From: Phytophthora hibernalis
Taxonomy: Eukaryota; Oomycota; Peronosporomycetes; Peronosporales; Peronosporaceae
Direction of reading: 5' to 3'
Length of the DNA stretch: 64,000 nt
Assembly: GCA_012656075.1 (NCBI GenBank)
Contig: JAAKBF010000247.1
Span: 558,001 to 622,000, forward strand
Of the stretch, positions 22,922 through 35,526 are shown piece by piece; position 1 is the first letter of the stretch; each line of letters opens with the position of its first letter. The position numbers and the translations under genes were made by a program. Under the pieces are notes generated by a model that saw only the letters and a program-made list of their open reading frames with translations, searched no databases and was not told the origin of the DNA.

Positions 22922-24494
22922 TTATGTCTGCCGTCGTTCCCCGAGAGGCATATCTTGAAGGGGAGCCGTCTGGTAGCGCCAAGAGATCAAGGTCGGCCCG
23001 GGGTTGGCACTTCTCGCTACAAAGCGACGACAAGCCTCGTCGATTCGACGCGCCGGTGGTCTGCACAACCCAGCACACCGTAACCTCCTAGCTGGGCGTA
23101 ATCTGCGCCTGGTGACCTGTAAAAGCTCTCGCGCGCTGCCGTCCATCCTTTGGTGGAGGGCACAGGGTTTAGCACGGAGACTGCCCCGCTCAGGCGAGTC
23201 TCTGGAGAGTTTGGAGCCTGGTACTTGTTGGTAACAACACTCGACTGAACCCCGGCTGGGGAGAACCGCAAAGGGAACAGACAGGAACCCTGCGCAAGCC
23301 CAACATCGCCGACCTGACTCGGCGAATTGTTGTGCTGTTGCGTGGAAGCCGAACAATCGACGTTTTCTGTGAATCACAAGACCACAATCAGCTGTGAGGT
23401 GAACTGCTCGAAGGCGCGAACTGCTACGCCAGAGCAGGTGTAGTTGTTGAATAAAATCTCGTGTTGCTCGACAGCACAAGCCCATGTATCGTAAAGACCC
23501 CAGCAATTTCTCCAGTTGCTTACGCGATGCAGCTCGACTAGTCAAAACTGCTGCAATTCGGGCAAGCGCTTTTTCCACCTTGTCTGATGGGATTGATACT
23601 GTACGACGGACCGTATCCCACAGCAGACCGAGCGATTCGATGCGTGTCTCCCAGCTCGAGAACTTCTTATCATTCATCGCCTCAGGGCCAAGTACAGTGA
23701 GCATTCTCAGTCGTAGAGCCGTTTCCGGCAATACGAGGCGATTGCCCTGATCGACCTCGAGTAATATATGATCGTCGACCCAGACGAAGGAGAAAAACGG
23801 AGTTGCGTCAGCATCGTCGGGGCCGTGGGCTTTCTCTCTTGACCAAAAATGAGATCGCACCAACGAATGTGCCGTAATGAGCGAGGGGCCCAGTCCATCC
23901 GAACGGGAGGGCTGTGTCTATGATCGCGAAGCTCTTACACGAACCCGAGAAATAAGCCGCGAGTGTAGCTGATACTGGAATTATGCGGAACGCACTTTTC
24001 ACATCGCCTTGAAGCAATTTGACGATTTGACCGGGATACTTCGAGTGCAGCTTCTCGATCCGGATTGCGATGCGTCGGACCGGTTCGTAGTCCAGCGATG
24101 GTAGATCTCGTTTTGTAGAGCTTTCGTTGATTGAAAATTCACCGGGATGGGAGAGATCATGAATGAGGCGTGCTTCTTCTGCCAGGTCAACGTCCTTCTT
24201 AGCCACTAGTCCGAATGGGCTGAACCGTGGCTGTGTCCAATGAGTGGCAACAGGTAGATCGAGAACGAGGTAGGCTCCTGTGGCCTGACCTTCAGCTATA
24301 CTGCGCTCCAGCGACGTAGCAAATTCGCGCGCGCTGGCATGATTGCGGACGGCTTGCGTCGGGCGAACGAGGAGATGTGGAACGGTGTTCGACACCACGA
24401 GTTGCCACGTCAATCTCCAACTTGTGGTGTTGGTACCCATGTAGCAGAATGCCCAGCCACACCGGGTCCAGAGCCTTGTTAGGTCGTGGGTCAC
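22922..24494 (-). pseudogene. DIRS-like element: reverse transcriptase
   Basis: RT motifs visible: the P-x-F-x-P-x-G-x-V-x-K block (RFSPFGLVAKKD), ARLIHDLSHPGEFSINE, GDVKSAFRIIPVSA (first catalytic Asp), ALPFGWTGPLAHYGTF, then after a frameshift near 23830 FFSFVWVDDHILLE (the Asp pair of the Y/W-V-D-D box), NDKKFSSWETRIESLGLLWD and the thumb-like KLLGSLRYMGLCCRA. The last 400 bp (23390-22922) do not read as RT. Non-functional in this copy because of the frameshift. Confidence 0.75.
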
Positions 24495-25411
24495 GCTTGG
24501 TTTCGTTACGCCAGAGCGAAATTGTGTCAGTCAGAGATAGCGACGTGCGAGCCACCAATCGCGACAGCGAAGCCAACAGGTTGTAGTCGATTGACAGACT
24601 TGCTGGTCCAGTGCGCAGTCGCAGTAGTAAACTATCTGGTGGCGGAATATTTGCTTGGTTGAACGCATGGATAATCCGATCGCGACGGAGGCGTTATTGT
24701 TTCTGCATTCGGATTCGAAGAGCGGTCTGGGATCGATTTACGACGCCTGCAGTGACCCGGAAAGGTTGGTCACGCGAGCGCAAGCGACAAAACCCATGTC
24801 GGTTTGCCATTGTTTCGGTGGTATGGACACAGGCGAGACCTCAGGCGATGCAGCAGCAATTGGTGATGTTTGGGACTGGACAAGTCACCTCGGAGACGTG
24901 AGACGGGAAGACACATAGATTGACGCAGTACATTCAAGCCGCCAGCTTCACGGCCGAAACCCCGCTCACCGACCCCTAAATTGTTAGCGATGTGGGATTT
25001 GACCACTTGAGGGAGATCCATGGGCAGGAAATGAGCGTGATTCGGGAACGCGCAGCGATCATCGCTTTTCGATACACATCCACCGGTAGAGAGGTACTTC
25101 ATACCAACTGATAAGCGACCTTGACGTGGCAATGCCTCAATAAATTCACGTGGCGTCTTTCGGGATGGACGTATCGGGTCTGATCGCCGTACATACTCCC
25201 CGGCACCTCCGTTACCTATAGTCCGACTGGACATGCTGCTGAGACTTGATAGACGCTCTGACTGAATAATGTACGGCACGATCTGAAGATCGGCGTCTCA
25301 AAGCGAGAGTTTGCTTCGGTCTGACGTGCGGGAGCTTGAGCCGTGTCTACTGTCATGTTCGGCTGTCGTGCGGTAGTCTTTGAATAGGCAAGGTGCCGAC
25401 ATCTTGCGGAC

Positions 25412-26899
25412 CTCACTGACAAAAGCTCCGAAGCTCTTCAACGAACGCGCGAGCCGAGCTGACTAGGCGGCACGTGTGGTTGTCCAAAAATTCTTCAGCG
25501 AACACGTGTACAACGGTGAGCGCGTTTGCCACATCGTTTAGAGACTGGGGCTTCGGTGGCTTGGGAAATGGTACGGAGGCAGAGAAGTTGTTGATATTGA
25601 CCGTGCCGTCTGCGTAACAGGATCTACGCGCAGCAAAATCGAAACGACGAAAGTGCATGACGGATAAACCTCGTGCACCAAACTGGACATCGTATACCCG
25701 TGTGATGATGGTCGGATGGGGTTGGAACTTAGTAGCACACGACGACACCCTCGTATCGACCAGATCAGTTGGGTCCTTACCTGCATATTCATCAGCAGCG
25801 ATGAGCTCATGAAAATGTTGCCGCGTTCTTGTCGGGCTGAACGCATGCTTTGAGCGCCGAGTGCCGGTCTCGGACGCGTCCTACAGGTCGAATGGGGATT
25901 CCAGTCGACGACGCTGGGTCTCCCGCGGCATCAGTAGTGGCGCCGCACGCTTGTGTGTCTCTACTTGACACATTTCAAGATAAAATCGAATGAGAATTGG
26001 ATCATCAGCGATTACAGCTAGGACCTTTGCGTGGCTTTCGGCATCGGAAGATGGGCCTGTGCCCCCAAGGAAGTCTCGATGATCATCCTGGCCGGTGGTA
26101 GAGGGAGGTCATCGCCCTCCGGATCGAGAGAGTTCAGAATTCCGTCCAGCTCTCGCTGAGATTGGGTTTCACGCTCAGCAGTCTGCTCAGGTTTCTGGTT
26201 GGCAAATCGAGGGTCATCATCGAAACTGCTACCGATTTTTCCTCGCAGTCTCGGTGGCACACGACGATTCCCGTCGGTATAGTAGACGTAGTCCAGTGCG
26301 TGATACACACTGACGGTCGAGTCTGCGCCGGTCGACGCATTGGTCCCTCTGAGGGTGTCGCTTGTTTTTGGCTGCAAGCGCGCCGGGACGAGTCCGGCCA
26401 GCAGGCGTTGGACTGAGTGGCTGTCTGATCACGCACCCCAAGAGGCAATCCAGAATTGTTTGGAAGTGCTCCATCACTTCGTCAGGGGCCAGGTCGAGAG
26501 TCGGCAAACTGGCTGACCCTACAAGGAAGCACATTACCGGCTCAACCTCGAGTAAGTCGGAAACTTGGGATGTCAGGCTGTCGTTGCAGGTGCGGATCGT
26601 GACCGAGTCGGTTTCGTACGCGGTGACTTGGCCCACTACATACGTGGCGTTACAGACGCCGATTACTGACTTGCGGAGCCACTCCCTGGAGCCCCATTGA
26701 CATGTTCCAACGGGTCGACCCGACGTGTGCGCGCGAGCGAGGTGCGTACTTCAACAGTCGCATGAGGTGGCGATAGGAGCCCGACGGTCGCAATATTCCC
26801 CGACACAGATGTCACGTTTCCATACGTAGGAGCTGTTATCACCTCGGTTCCTGGAACGTCTTCTGGCATGAGGGGAACGTGGAATGATGGCGGAGACAT
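25412..26899 (-). pseudogene. DIRS-like element: gag-like protein
   Basis: Starts MSPPSFHVPLMPEDVPG at an ATG. The readable blocks are in at least three frames: about 26899-26663, 26636-26440 (GQVTAYETDSVTIRT, APDEVMEHFQTILDCLLG), 26377-26018 (YHALDYVYYTDGNRRVPP) and 25748-25412 (FPKPPKPQSLNDVANALTVV). Further downstream, 25279-24900 includes a Cys/His cluster (GGCVSKSDDRCAFPNHAHF) that resembles a gag zinc knuckle. Identification rests on position ahead of the RT and general style. Confidence 0.5.
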
Positions 26900-28641
26900 G
26901 GTCGGTCGACACGGAGCGGTGGTTGGTAGAGTAGCTTGTTATCGTCGAGGAAAGTTGGACAATGACTAGTTCTAAACGCTAAGCTACTCCTGTTGCGCGG
27001 CGGTTGGTCTTGAGCTCTTGTGTTTGTGGGGTTCGGAGTGTAGCACCTCGATCACAATCGGGTGATTGGTCAACATGTTGAAGACCCATTCCTTGAGCTC
27101 AGAAAACCTGCTCTTTGGTGGCTATCAATAGAGACTCAGGAAGAGGCCAACGGTGACGATTAAGTGCGATGCGGATATGCTGGAGCGAAGAAAAACGATA
27201 GATGGCTGACGAAAAAGGAGGTCGGAGGAGGTGAGGACGACACCTCTGTCATGAAACATCTACGTTACAACCGACCAAAACTCGAGTGGGTTGGCTTATC
27301 GGAGCATGACGTGCAAGCTAACAACGAGGTTGCAGCTGGAGAGAGGCCTGTGCATGTGCTGGTGGAGGTGCCAGGACTTGTCTCCAGAGAACGGCGTAAG
27401 TCTTTGTTGCTTCTCATTATTTCCGTTTGGCGTTGCTACCGCTAATCTCGTTGCTGTCGAACTAGATCTAGATAATGGATCGGATACATCATTTTGGGGT
27501 CGCTTGAAAAATATGTTGGGCGATCCCCAGCGACGAAAAAGGTGGTGTAGTCGAACACGCCAGTTCAAGTTTCGTGTCAGGTGAAACACGCAAACGGGAA
27601 ATTCGACATAAGAAACTTTTTCCCAACTTTTGTATATGTTGTTTTAACATAAAAATCGCGTAACGTCACACTCGAACTGGTATGGTTCAAAGCCTCAAAA
27701 TGGTCGGCTTGCCACGGCTATTCTCCGTGACGTTATTATATCAAAAGTTGCAGTTTGCAAGTTTTGCTGTTATTTTTTCGGAACTACCTAAGTTAAAACG
27801 ATCCAAGAAAACCTTTGGTGGTGTTGAGGGTTTTGCATCGTTTTGTAACCCTACAGATAAAATGGATCTATCTTGAAAAGCGCTGTTTCGAGAAAAAGAG
27901 TAATTGAGCATTATCTCATCAACCACATATGTAATACTACTACTAGTATTAATTTCGAGTGGTATGATTTCATATCAATTTTGTTGGCAAGTTGTTTGCC
28001 TCGAGCGCAACACGTACCACTCCATTTTCTCTCGTGACCGCCTCCTCTTTTCCTCCTTCGAATTTCCATTACTTCCATAGTACTGGGGTTGTTGAGGTTG
28101 AACAACTTTTCTAGCTAATATCCTACATCGCGTCTCTCATGGGGTTCTTGTTGAGCAGCAGAAGAAGAAAAACCAGGCTAAAATGTTCGCCGAGAACGCG
28201 TTAGACAGGTACCGTGTGAGATAGACCCGGTATCTGCTTCTTCAAAGTCGTCCTATGTTTTGTGTCGTTGAAACCGAGTTTTCGTGCCTCCTTTCCTGGT
28301 ATTATCCCTAGTCAAAGTGTGCGATTGTAAAAGGTTCGCCGTTTTCAGCACCCGATATTTGTGTTTAAAAAACGTGACGCCATCTCGAACTGCATAAATT
28401 TCAGGTGTGTGTACCGGTATCATTTTTCTTAGTTAAACAAGTTTATTACTACTGTAGTATTAACTTTACATAGGCCGGTTAACATCTCGCGATAGCACTT
28501 TAACGAGATACACAATTTCATTCTCAAAATTCTCATACCAGCATCTTCGTCGTCTTCCCCAGACTACTCTAGCCCTCCATATATGGCAGTCATCGACCTC
28601 GTCGAGACTGTCTTCCTGTTTCCATTCCTCTCGTCCCTAAA
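26900..28641. other. Intergenic between DIRS-like element and ankyrin pseudogene
   Basis: I see no conserved protein on either strand. It is AT-rich after 27600. Frames around 27164-27589 are long enough to notice but have no recognisable features. Homology between the two ankyrin copies begins only at about 28550, so the sequence before that is unique to this copy. Confidence 0.5.
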
Positions 28642-30321
28642 ATGATAAATTCCTACCTGGATAATTATTCGGCGTCTGGAGCTTTCGTATCCGGTTGTGA
28701 ACGTGGAGCTTCGGTCCAAACTTTAAAATATTTGTTGGGTCGCGAATCTTCCGTTGGTTGGGCTCAGGCTGTAAAAAAATGCTGCAATGAATGGGCATTT
28801 GGTAATCTTGCAGTGGATGCAGCAGCTTCAGCAAGTTAGTCAAGGACCCTGGAGAGAAGATTGGCAAGGAGCCGCAGTTTATGCCTCGAAAAACGGACAT
28901 TTGGATGTTGTGAAGTAGTTGCACGAGCAGAATTTGGATCCAAAATATACGGTGCTAGCGATGGATGGAGCAGCTGAAAATGGGTATCTTGAGACCGTGC
29001 AATGGTTGCACGAGCACGGAGCAAGTTGCACAACTGAAGCTATGAATTTATCTGCAACTAACGGACATTTTGAGGTGGTGAAGTGGCTACAGAACAATCG
29101 AAATGAAGGTTGTACTACCGAAGCGATGGTTGGCGCTGCTGGACACGGACACTTGGAGTTGGTCAAATGGCTATGTGAGTATCAAGGTGAAGTGTGTACG
29201 CTGCAGTGTTTGGAAATTTCAGTCAGAAATGGACATTTGACGGTTGTACAGTGGCTATGGGAGCAATTGGAAGAAGACATTCCTGCAGAAATTGTAGTCG
29301 TTGCAGCTCAGCGCGGCCACCTGGATGTAGTGAAATGGTTGCTCAAAAGTGGGGTGGAATGTACGAGTGCTGTCATGGATGAAGCTGCGAGTCACGGCCA
29401 ATTGGATATTGTGAAATGGCTGCATGATAATAGTGGGGCAGGATGCACCAAGAATGCGATGGATGAAGCGGCTGAAGCTGGACATCTCGAAGTTGTGCAA
29501 TGGTTGCATGAACATAGGCAGGAAGGGTGCACAAAACTCGCTATGGATCTTGCTGCCGAGTATGGCCACTTAGATGTGGTCAAATGGCTACACGAAAAGC
29601 GAAATGAGGGATGCACCATCAATGCCATGAATGCTGCAGCCGGAAATGGGCATCTTGACGTGGTCATGTGGCTACACGCAAACCGCCGAGAGGGATGTAC
29701 CACAACTGCGATGAATTTAGCGTGCTGAAACGGCGATGAGCATGTTGCTCAGTGGCTGCACTGGAATCGGAAAGAGGGATGCGGGCCTGCGGTTGTCGAT
29801 ATGGCAGCTCAAAACGGTCATCCTGGTGTGGTTCGGTGGTTGTGTGAACAAGGGATAAGTGTCCTGCCGGAAAACGTAGTGGGGTTACTTGGTCCGCACC
29901 TCGATCTCGATTTTGTGCAGTGGGCTGTCGAATTTGGAACGAACGCAGTTGAATTTATCGAGGCGGCTGTCACCTATGGCAAGTTAAATATTGCTAAGTG
30001 GTACACGGAATCGGTTTAGATGTTTGCACTCCTGAAATGACTGAGATCGCAATCACAGCAGGTCATCTCGAGCTGATACAGTGGCTGGTTGAGAATAGAG
30101 CACCACCAGATCCTGAAGTTTGCGTCCGTCTACTTCAGCGCGATGAGAGAATGGTGCTGAAGCGCTGGCTTGCAGAAAACATTGAACTCGACCTTAATCT
30201 GGCGCGACATTTGGTTTTGGTTTGTGGTCACGTCGAGGTTATGCGGCTCGTGGACGACGAAATTCGTATGCAACTGCATCAGGAGCTTCAAGATCAGGAA
30301 AGTGAGTGTGCAAATGACTGA
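28642..30321 (+). pseudogene. Oomycete-type ankyrin-repeat protein, copy 1, several stops
   Basis: About 15 ankyrin repeats of the oomycete style: GHLDVVKWLHEKRNEGCT-NAM. The start MINSYLDNYSASGAF is followed by a frameshift at an A7 run (28776-28782; A6 in copy 3). There is a TAG at 28918 in place of the Trp of VVKW, a TGA at 29726 (after NLAC), and a further break near 30019 before the last block (GHLELIQWLVENRAPPDPE). The reading frame between stops is well preserved. Copies: 61718-62803 (N-terminal two thirds, same orientation) and about 52740-53014 (C-terminal part, inverted). The frame-preserving stops shared between copies show that the duplication came after inactivation, or that the stops are tolerated. 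Confidence 0.85.
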
Positions 30322-30434
30322 TCAATTTCAAAGACCTCCAACGCATACAAAGGCAAGAGTCTAACTGAGGGTAGTACAAACTGTTTAAGTTTAAGTTGGT
30401 TGGGAGCATCAGTTTGACTCGTTTCTTGTCTTAA

Positions 30435-30449
30435 CCCCTCCAAACCGGG
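30435..30449 (+). repeat. piggyBac-like left terminal inverted repeat
   Basis: CCCCTCCAAACCGGG immediately after TTAA; exact inverse at 34709-34723. Followed within 30 bp by the short palindrome CTGCATATGCAG. Confidence 0.95.
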
Positions 30450-31052
30450 AGCCACAAGTAAAACTTAAACTGCATATGCAGCTTGATTTGACTTGACGTT
30501 TATATATAACGGGATAGGGTAAAACCAAGTGTACGGTTCCAAGATTTGCTCAGTGGTACAGAGCGGTGCTAAAACTGCCTTAACCTGCATGATGAAGACG
30601 ATTCTCTCAGAAATATACTGCATACTGCAGTATAGGACGGAAAAGGACGAGACAGTCACCAAAGCCCCCGAACAGAAACAGCACCTTAGCTGTTTCTCAT
30701 TTTCCAATTCGAAATTCAAAACTCCCCATACAAATTCCAAATATCCAAGATGGGGTGTCACCTTTACAGTGTAACACAAGCAGCGTATCCACATTGACAG
30801 ACTTCTATGTTCTTTACAAAAGTCAAGTAGTGTGTTTACAGCCGGCGGTGTAATCATCTGAAACAGGAAACTGGGGCAGAATCCATGCGCCGATGATGCA
30901 TTTCAGGATGAGATATGGGTGAAGACAGGCACTGATGCAGAAGTTTAACGTACATTGTACGGTACAACCTGAATCCAGCAGATGACACATTCAAAGAAGC
31001 AACAACATAGAATGTATGCAGCTTAAAGACAGGATAATATGCATCTTAGTGA

Positions 31053-34000
31053 CTACGATGTCGTGCGGCGCCTGCGTCGCTGGTGTTCCAGGCGTCGATG
31101 AGTACCAGGCACGTCTGCCGCCTTGCGACGCATTCGAATGACCTTTGCATTGTCGACCGGGATCAGCTTTCCATTCATCCATTCCTTGTGCCACACATCC
31201 CAGCAGGTCATGGCAACCCCGCGCACTTGGCGACGAGGCCTCATGCAAAGGAAGACAGGCCCCTTTCCGTTGCAGTCGCCACAGAAATAGGTCGTTGTCA
31301 AGGCGCGTTGAGTGTCTGTACGAAGCACGGAGCACACCTTGCACGTGCGCTGCCGTCGCTTGGCTGGCGTGCCTTCATTGCGCCATTAATCCACCTGACG
31401 AGCGGCGTGGGCGGTTGTCGGACTGAATCCGGTCTGGATAGGCTCGTACGCGGGTGTAACAGAGGGCCGCTGCGTGCCGAATGTGTTGGCCTCATACATG
31501 TCCGTCGCCTGCAGCCGACAGAGCTATAAATGTAACTTCTTCATGAACTTCACGTGAGTCAAAGGGCGAGATTCCTTGTTCTTGTGGTATGCCTTGTGAA
31601 CTATGTATCCATTCACTATCTCCAAGTCAATCAGACCCAGCGCCAGCGACTTGTAGTACTTTTTGAACCTCAGCGCGCGCTGGAGTGAGTATCTCTGGAG
31701 CCGCAACTGATCGTGGACGTCCACGCCCCCATGAACGCGTGATAGTCTTTCACGACTCGAGGATATGGGATCTCCGCTTGTGTCGCACCATCTTGTCGTG
31801 TCACTCGATCCAAATCCAGGCCACCTCCAGTGCAGAGGAAATTAACAGGGCGCAAATCCCACCAGCTAATAGCCTTCATCCTCGGTACAAGCTTAGATAT
31901 AGCCATCTTGAATGACTCACGCTCGATTTCAGCGGGACGAGTTTTCTTCTTCTCAATTACGCGTTTGCAATATCCCAACCGGTTCGTCATGATCGTCCTC
32001 ACACAGTAAAACCCCATGAGCAGTAGTTGGGTAACTAAAGCCACCGATGTGTAGAAGCGATCAATGACGACCAGTCTCATGCCCTCCCTCTTAGCGTCTG
32101 GCCCAAAGGCAGCGAGTAGGTTTCGGACAACGGCAGCGGGCCCCAGTTTCATATCAGGGTTATGTGCATCACTGGTGTGTTGCTTCTTGCCACAATATAC
32201 CTCAAACCTGACGATATACAGCATAAGAAAAACAAAACGTCATCCAAAACTGCATAATGCATTTTAATTCAAAGTCAAGTCCCAAAAAAGCTTACCGGAT
32301 GCAGTACGCGGTTACTGCACTGCACAACATGAAGAGCTTGGTGCCCCATCTGTGGGGCTTGTCCTTCATGTACACGCGCATTTTGTTGAAGGACGAGCGG
32401 CTCGGTAAGACAGCTTCGTCAAAATCCAGGTGTGGTGGTGCAACATATTCACGCGCAAACGTGCGTTGAAGCACCTCTACCAACTCGCGGATCTTCCAGA
32501 CGCGGTCGGTCCATGCTCTAGGGTCGCTGTTTGGGTTGAAGTGAAGGTTGCGTGATATCTCCATGAATCGATCATGTGCGAGCACTGAGCCAAAGCACCC
32601 GCGCGAGATCGCACCCTCGTCAGTAGTCTTCCAGTGATTAGCAAGTTTTTCACGATTGGGGGCGATTGTCCGTGCTATCAGCAACCCAACAAATTGACAC
32701 AACTCGTGTGGTAGGACCGGTTTCATTCCTTCCATTTCTTGCTGGATGTCGCGCCTCGTCTATCTTGGAAGCTCCGAATTCAATCGCTGCTTTCTTCGAT
32801 ACCGTCGATACGATTCATCAATTCGCAGTGGCAGCATCTCCCGGTGATATTCATTCGAACATGCAGCGATATGCTGCCACAGCGCGACAGGCATAAAGTA
32901 GAAACACAGCGCAATCGGCGAGTCTCCTTTTCGCAACACATCAGCGGTAGGTCCCGAGTAGCCTTGGCGAAGCCCTGGATAGCTGGAGGTGTAGTCCACC
33001 GGCTCGTATGGGGTCATCATGTAGGCATAAGTATCTGGCTCAATGACGTCTTCCCATCCGGACTCCGACATTTCACGCAAGACCTCGTTCTTGATATTGC
33101 CAGCGAGGACTTGATCTTCACCATCAAAGCTACCCAGAAATTTCTCCGCAAAGAGAACTTCTGCTGCGATCTCCTGCTCGGTCTCTTCAGGATCGTCAAA
33201 GACATCTTCTGGAACAGAGTAAATCTCGAGGTCCGCGTCCGTGCCGTACTCGCCAGTCTCGATGTCGTCCTTCTCCGCTTCGTCACCCGAATCCATTGCG
33301 CCAAATTGAGGCGCGCCATCTCCATCTTCCACGAGATTCAAATCGTCATCGTTGTCGGCTAGCAGCTCGTTGGTAAACGTACTAGCTTCACCGACATCGT
33401 CGCCATCATCTACAAACGAACCAGCACGCTAAGTCAGTATTCAGGATAAATACAACATAAGATTCAGTATATGATGCAGCAGTATGCAGCATATTATGCT
33501 GAATAATATGCAGCACACCATGCAGCATAATATTCAGTGTAGCATTCAGCTTACCGTTTTCTCGATCACTTAGTGATTCTGCCGAATGTATGGAGCCTTC
33601 ATCGTTCATCGAGGGAGAATCATGCTCGGAAGAAAGCGGTGTTCCATCTTGAACGTGTGGAGATGTGGGAATCAGGGAAGCGATTGAGCTGATGCGACGA
33701 GTACGACGGGGCAGCGAGCTAGCCATCGGACTCGCCGTACTCATCAATGAACGACGAGTCGGTCGTGAAGCGCAAGGTCTTCGTTGTGCAGGCCTTGGAG
33801 CGGGTGGTGAGGCTGGAGGTCGTTGTGATGTTGCCACCTTCGTATGCGGGCCACGCGGTGCTGCTTCCACTTGCCCGGGCAGCGGGCGTTCAGGTACGGC
33901 AGTAACAACCGGCTGGCGTATCGCGGCAGCTTGAGCTCGAGCTTCAGTAGCATCAATATCTGCAGCGTAGTTTTCGCGAACAATCTGGGCAGCTGCAGCT

Positions 34001-34350
34001 AACTGTGCATCTCCTGGAGCGCCGATTTGAGCTGGAGCACGACTTCGAAGAACTACATATAGCATACACACAGATGTTAGATAATGATGTACCATGTAAG
34101 AATTCAAAACAAACGAACTGTTCGCGTAGTATTCGAGCACGGCTTCCTCGCCACGGAAGTAGTCGACGCCTTCTGCACCCTTTGCATCCCCACCAGACCG
34201 GATGTAAAAGTAACGGTCGTCCAAGCTTCGTCATTGCGGTGGTTTGCACGTCCATCCGTCCTGCTTCAGCTCCCTCCAGATGGACTTGAAGGATAAGTCG
34301 CGCGACGTAACCTCGCTGTCACGCAACACTTTGCCTTGAGGCTGCATCAT
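31053..34350 (-). pseudogene. piggyBac-like transposase (DDE_Tnp_1_7), inactivated
   Basis: Starts MMQPQGKVLRD, then SIWRELKQDGWTCKPPQ, a TGA at 34231, and DDRYFYIRSGG with GVDYFRGEEAVLEYY, an N-terminal block common in oomycete copies. Introns fit about 34130-34050, 33563-33414 and 32295-32213. Catalytic Asp 1 is in FDEAVLPSR, Asp 2 in VIDRFYTSVAL, and Asp 3 in VDVHDQLRLQRY, just after a frameshift at a G5 run (31726-31730) that needs six. The C-terminal Cys-rich domain is CKVCS...YFCGDCNGKGPVFLC...TCWDVWH. In-frame stops at 34231, 32760, near 31523 and near 31390 show genuine decay beyond the homopolymer problem. Confidence 0.88.
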
Positions 34351-34708
34351 CCTTGTCCGCGACTTGTGCTCTGGCGCGCGAAATTCTCGAATGACGAAAG
34401 TTTGGAAAAGGCTGTAAAGGTGGTGTGGCTGTGAGCCACCCAATCTGTGACGTCCCCGTTACTTATATAAACTAATGCACAGCCCAAAGATTTCAGAAAC
34501 CTCCCAAAAGCCATCAGAAGCTTTTAGACAAAATACCTGCCCTATTCTCTTTGGTATCAAAAGTCGCGAACAGAAAAAGTCACTTCGTTATCTTAGTTTG
34601 TAAACGCCTCGACGAGGGAAAATACAACCCATACAAACTCCAAGTCTAAATTTGCTTAAACTGCATATATGCAGTTTAAGAAAATTGGATATCCTGCATT
34701 ATGCAGCA

Positions 34709-34723
34709 CCCGGTTTGGAGGGG
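34709..34723 (-). repeat. piggyBac-like right terminal inverted repeat
   Basis: CCCGGTTTGGAGGGG immediately before TTAA; exact inverse of 30435-30449. Internal to it lie the short palindromes CTGCATTATGCAG and CTGCATATATGCAG. Confidence 0.95.
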
Positions 34724-34727
34724 TTAA

Positions 34728-35315
34728 AATGTCATTTTCATAGCAACACCTAAAAGGCGACAAAGTGGCGCTCGTTCTTCATTTTATCTTTTATGGCGTT
34801 GCAGTTGTTAACAACAGGACGCAAACTATGAATCCGTGTGGGGTCTATCGTTGTGGTCGTCCTTGAAGATGTTTTTGGATTTCGGAGGTCATACAAAAAT
34901 TTGTCTGGTAGGGTCGTACAAAACCCATATCGCATTGCGTCACAGTTCTAAAACGAGCAGATCTAGCTGAACGTGCCAGTCTAATGATGTGAGGAACCCG
35001 AGCACGTTGAGCCAGTAATAAAGTGAGTTGCGCAACGCGCCTTTTAATTTCCGGGGCGTTTTGGCCGGAGTAGAATTTCGAGCGAGGTAAACAGCTACAG
35101 ACATGTATGTATCTGCACGACATTTCCTTTCGCGCACGATGAAACAGCGATGGCGTCGTCTGCTAGTGCGCCTTACTATATGTAACGTTAGTCTAACCTT
35201 ACTCTTTGAGACTGCGTCATGGGCTGCACGCCACGAAGCAAACATAAGCGATCGGTTGGTAGCTATCTAGAACCCTTACTTGTGCAGCTTGGTGGGGGTC
35301 GTAATTCTCAAGTAT
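34728..35315. repeat. Segment duplicated in inverted orientation at 52062-52646
   Basis: Continues the flank of the piggyBac-like insertion. About 90 percent similar by eye to the reverse complement of 52062-52646, including CAACACCTAAAAGGC, TTTATCTTTTATGGCGTTGC and GCACAAGTAAG. Short open frames in it (both copies) are not conserved in a protein-like way. It is probably 3' flanking DNA of the ankyrin repeat unit. Confidence 0.7.
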
Positions 35316-35526
35316 GCACGTGTACAGTTTTCTGTTCTTCTTCTTCGCCCAATCAGGAGCAGGAGATGACGACTTGGTCATTTACTAAATGACATATAGG
35401 TCGAGTGCACTCTGTATAAAATCTACTACATGTACATGCATAATACTTCGAAGTAACTGTAAGCGGCCGTTGTTAGGCTGTGATTGTAAGCAAGCACTGG
35501 CAACTTTCCAGAGGCACTTCAATTCT

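Larger units (their letters stand above)
21527..26899 (-). mobile_element. Decayed DIRS/Ngaro-like (tyrosine-recombinase) retroelement
   Basis: In coding order on the minus strand: gag-like protein (26899-25412), reverse transcriptase (24494-22922), RNase H (22424-21890), and the N-terminal arm of a tyrosine recombinase (about 21850-21527). This order and the style of the RT (IHDLSHPGEFSINE, LPFGWTGPL, WVDDH) fit YR retroelements of the DIRS/Ngaro group better than LTR or LINE types. It is full of frameshifts and has a TAG in RNase H. The recombinase stops at about 21527, next to the Crypton fragment, so the 3' terminal repeats are lost. Confidence 0.65.
30431..34727 (-). mobile_element. piggyBac-like DNA transposon with TTAA target duplication
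   Basis: Complete element. TTAA at 30431-30434 and 34724-34727 flank perfect inverted termini CCCCTCCAAACCGGG (30435-30449 and the inverse at 34709-34723). The element body is 4289 bp. It carries one minus-strand transposase gene with an in-frame AT-rich intron and several stops. The empty site is present in the window: 52647-52650 (inverted duplicate of the flanks) has a single TTAA and continuous flanks. The insertion is therefore younger than the duplication. The transposase is dead, so mobilisation would have been in trans or before decay. Confidence 0.93.

Noticed and set aside
27164..27589. Overlapping frames of about 95 codons on both strands
   Set aside because: No conserved features or splice support; consistent with chance frames in non-coding DNA.
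30540..30610. tRNA-like GCTCAGTGGTACAGAGC stretch
   Set aside because: Only a D-arm resemblance; no anticodon stem or T-arm with GTTCGA, and it lies inside the subterminal part of the piggyBac-like element.
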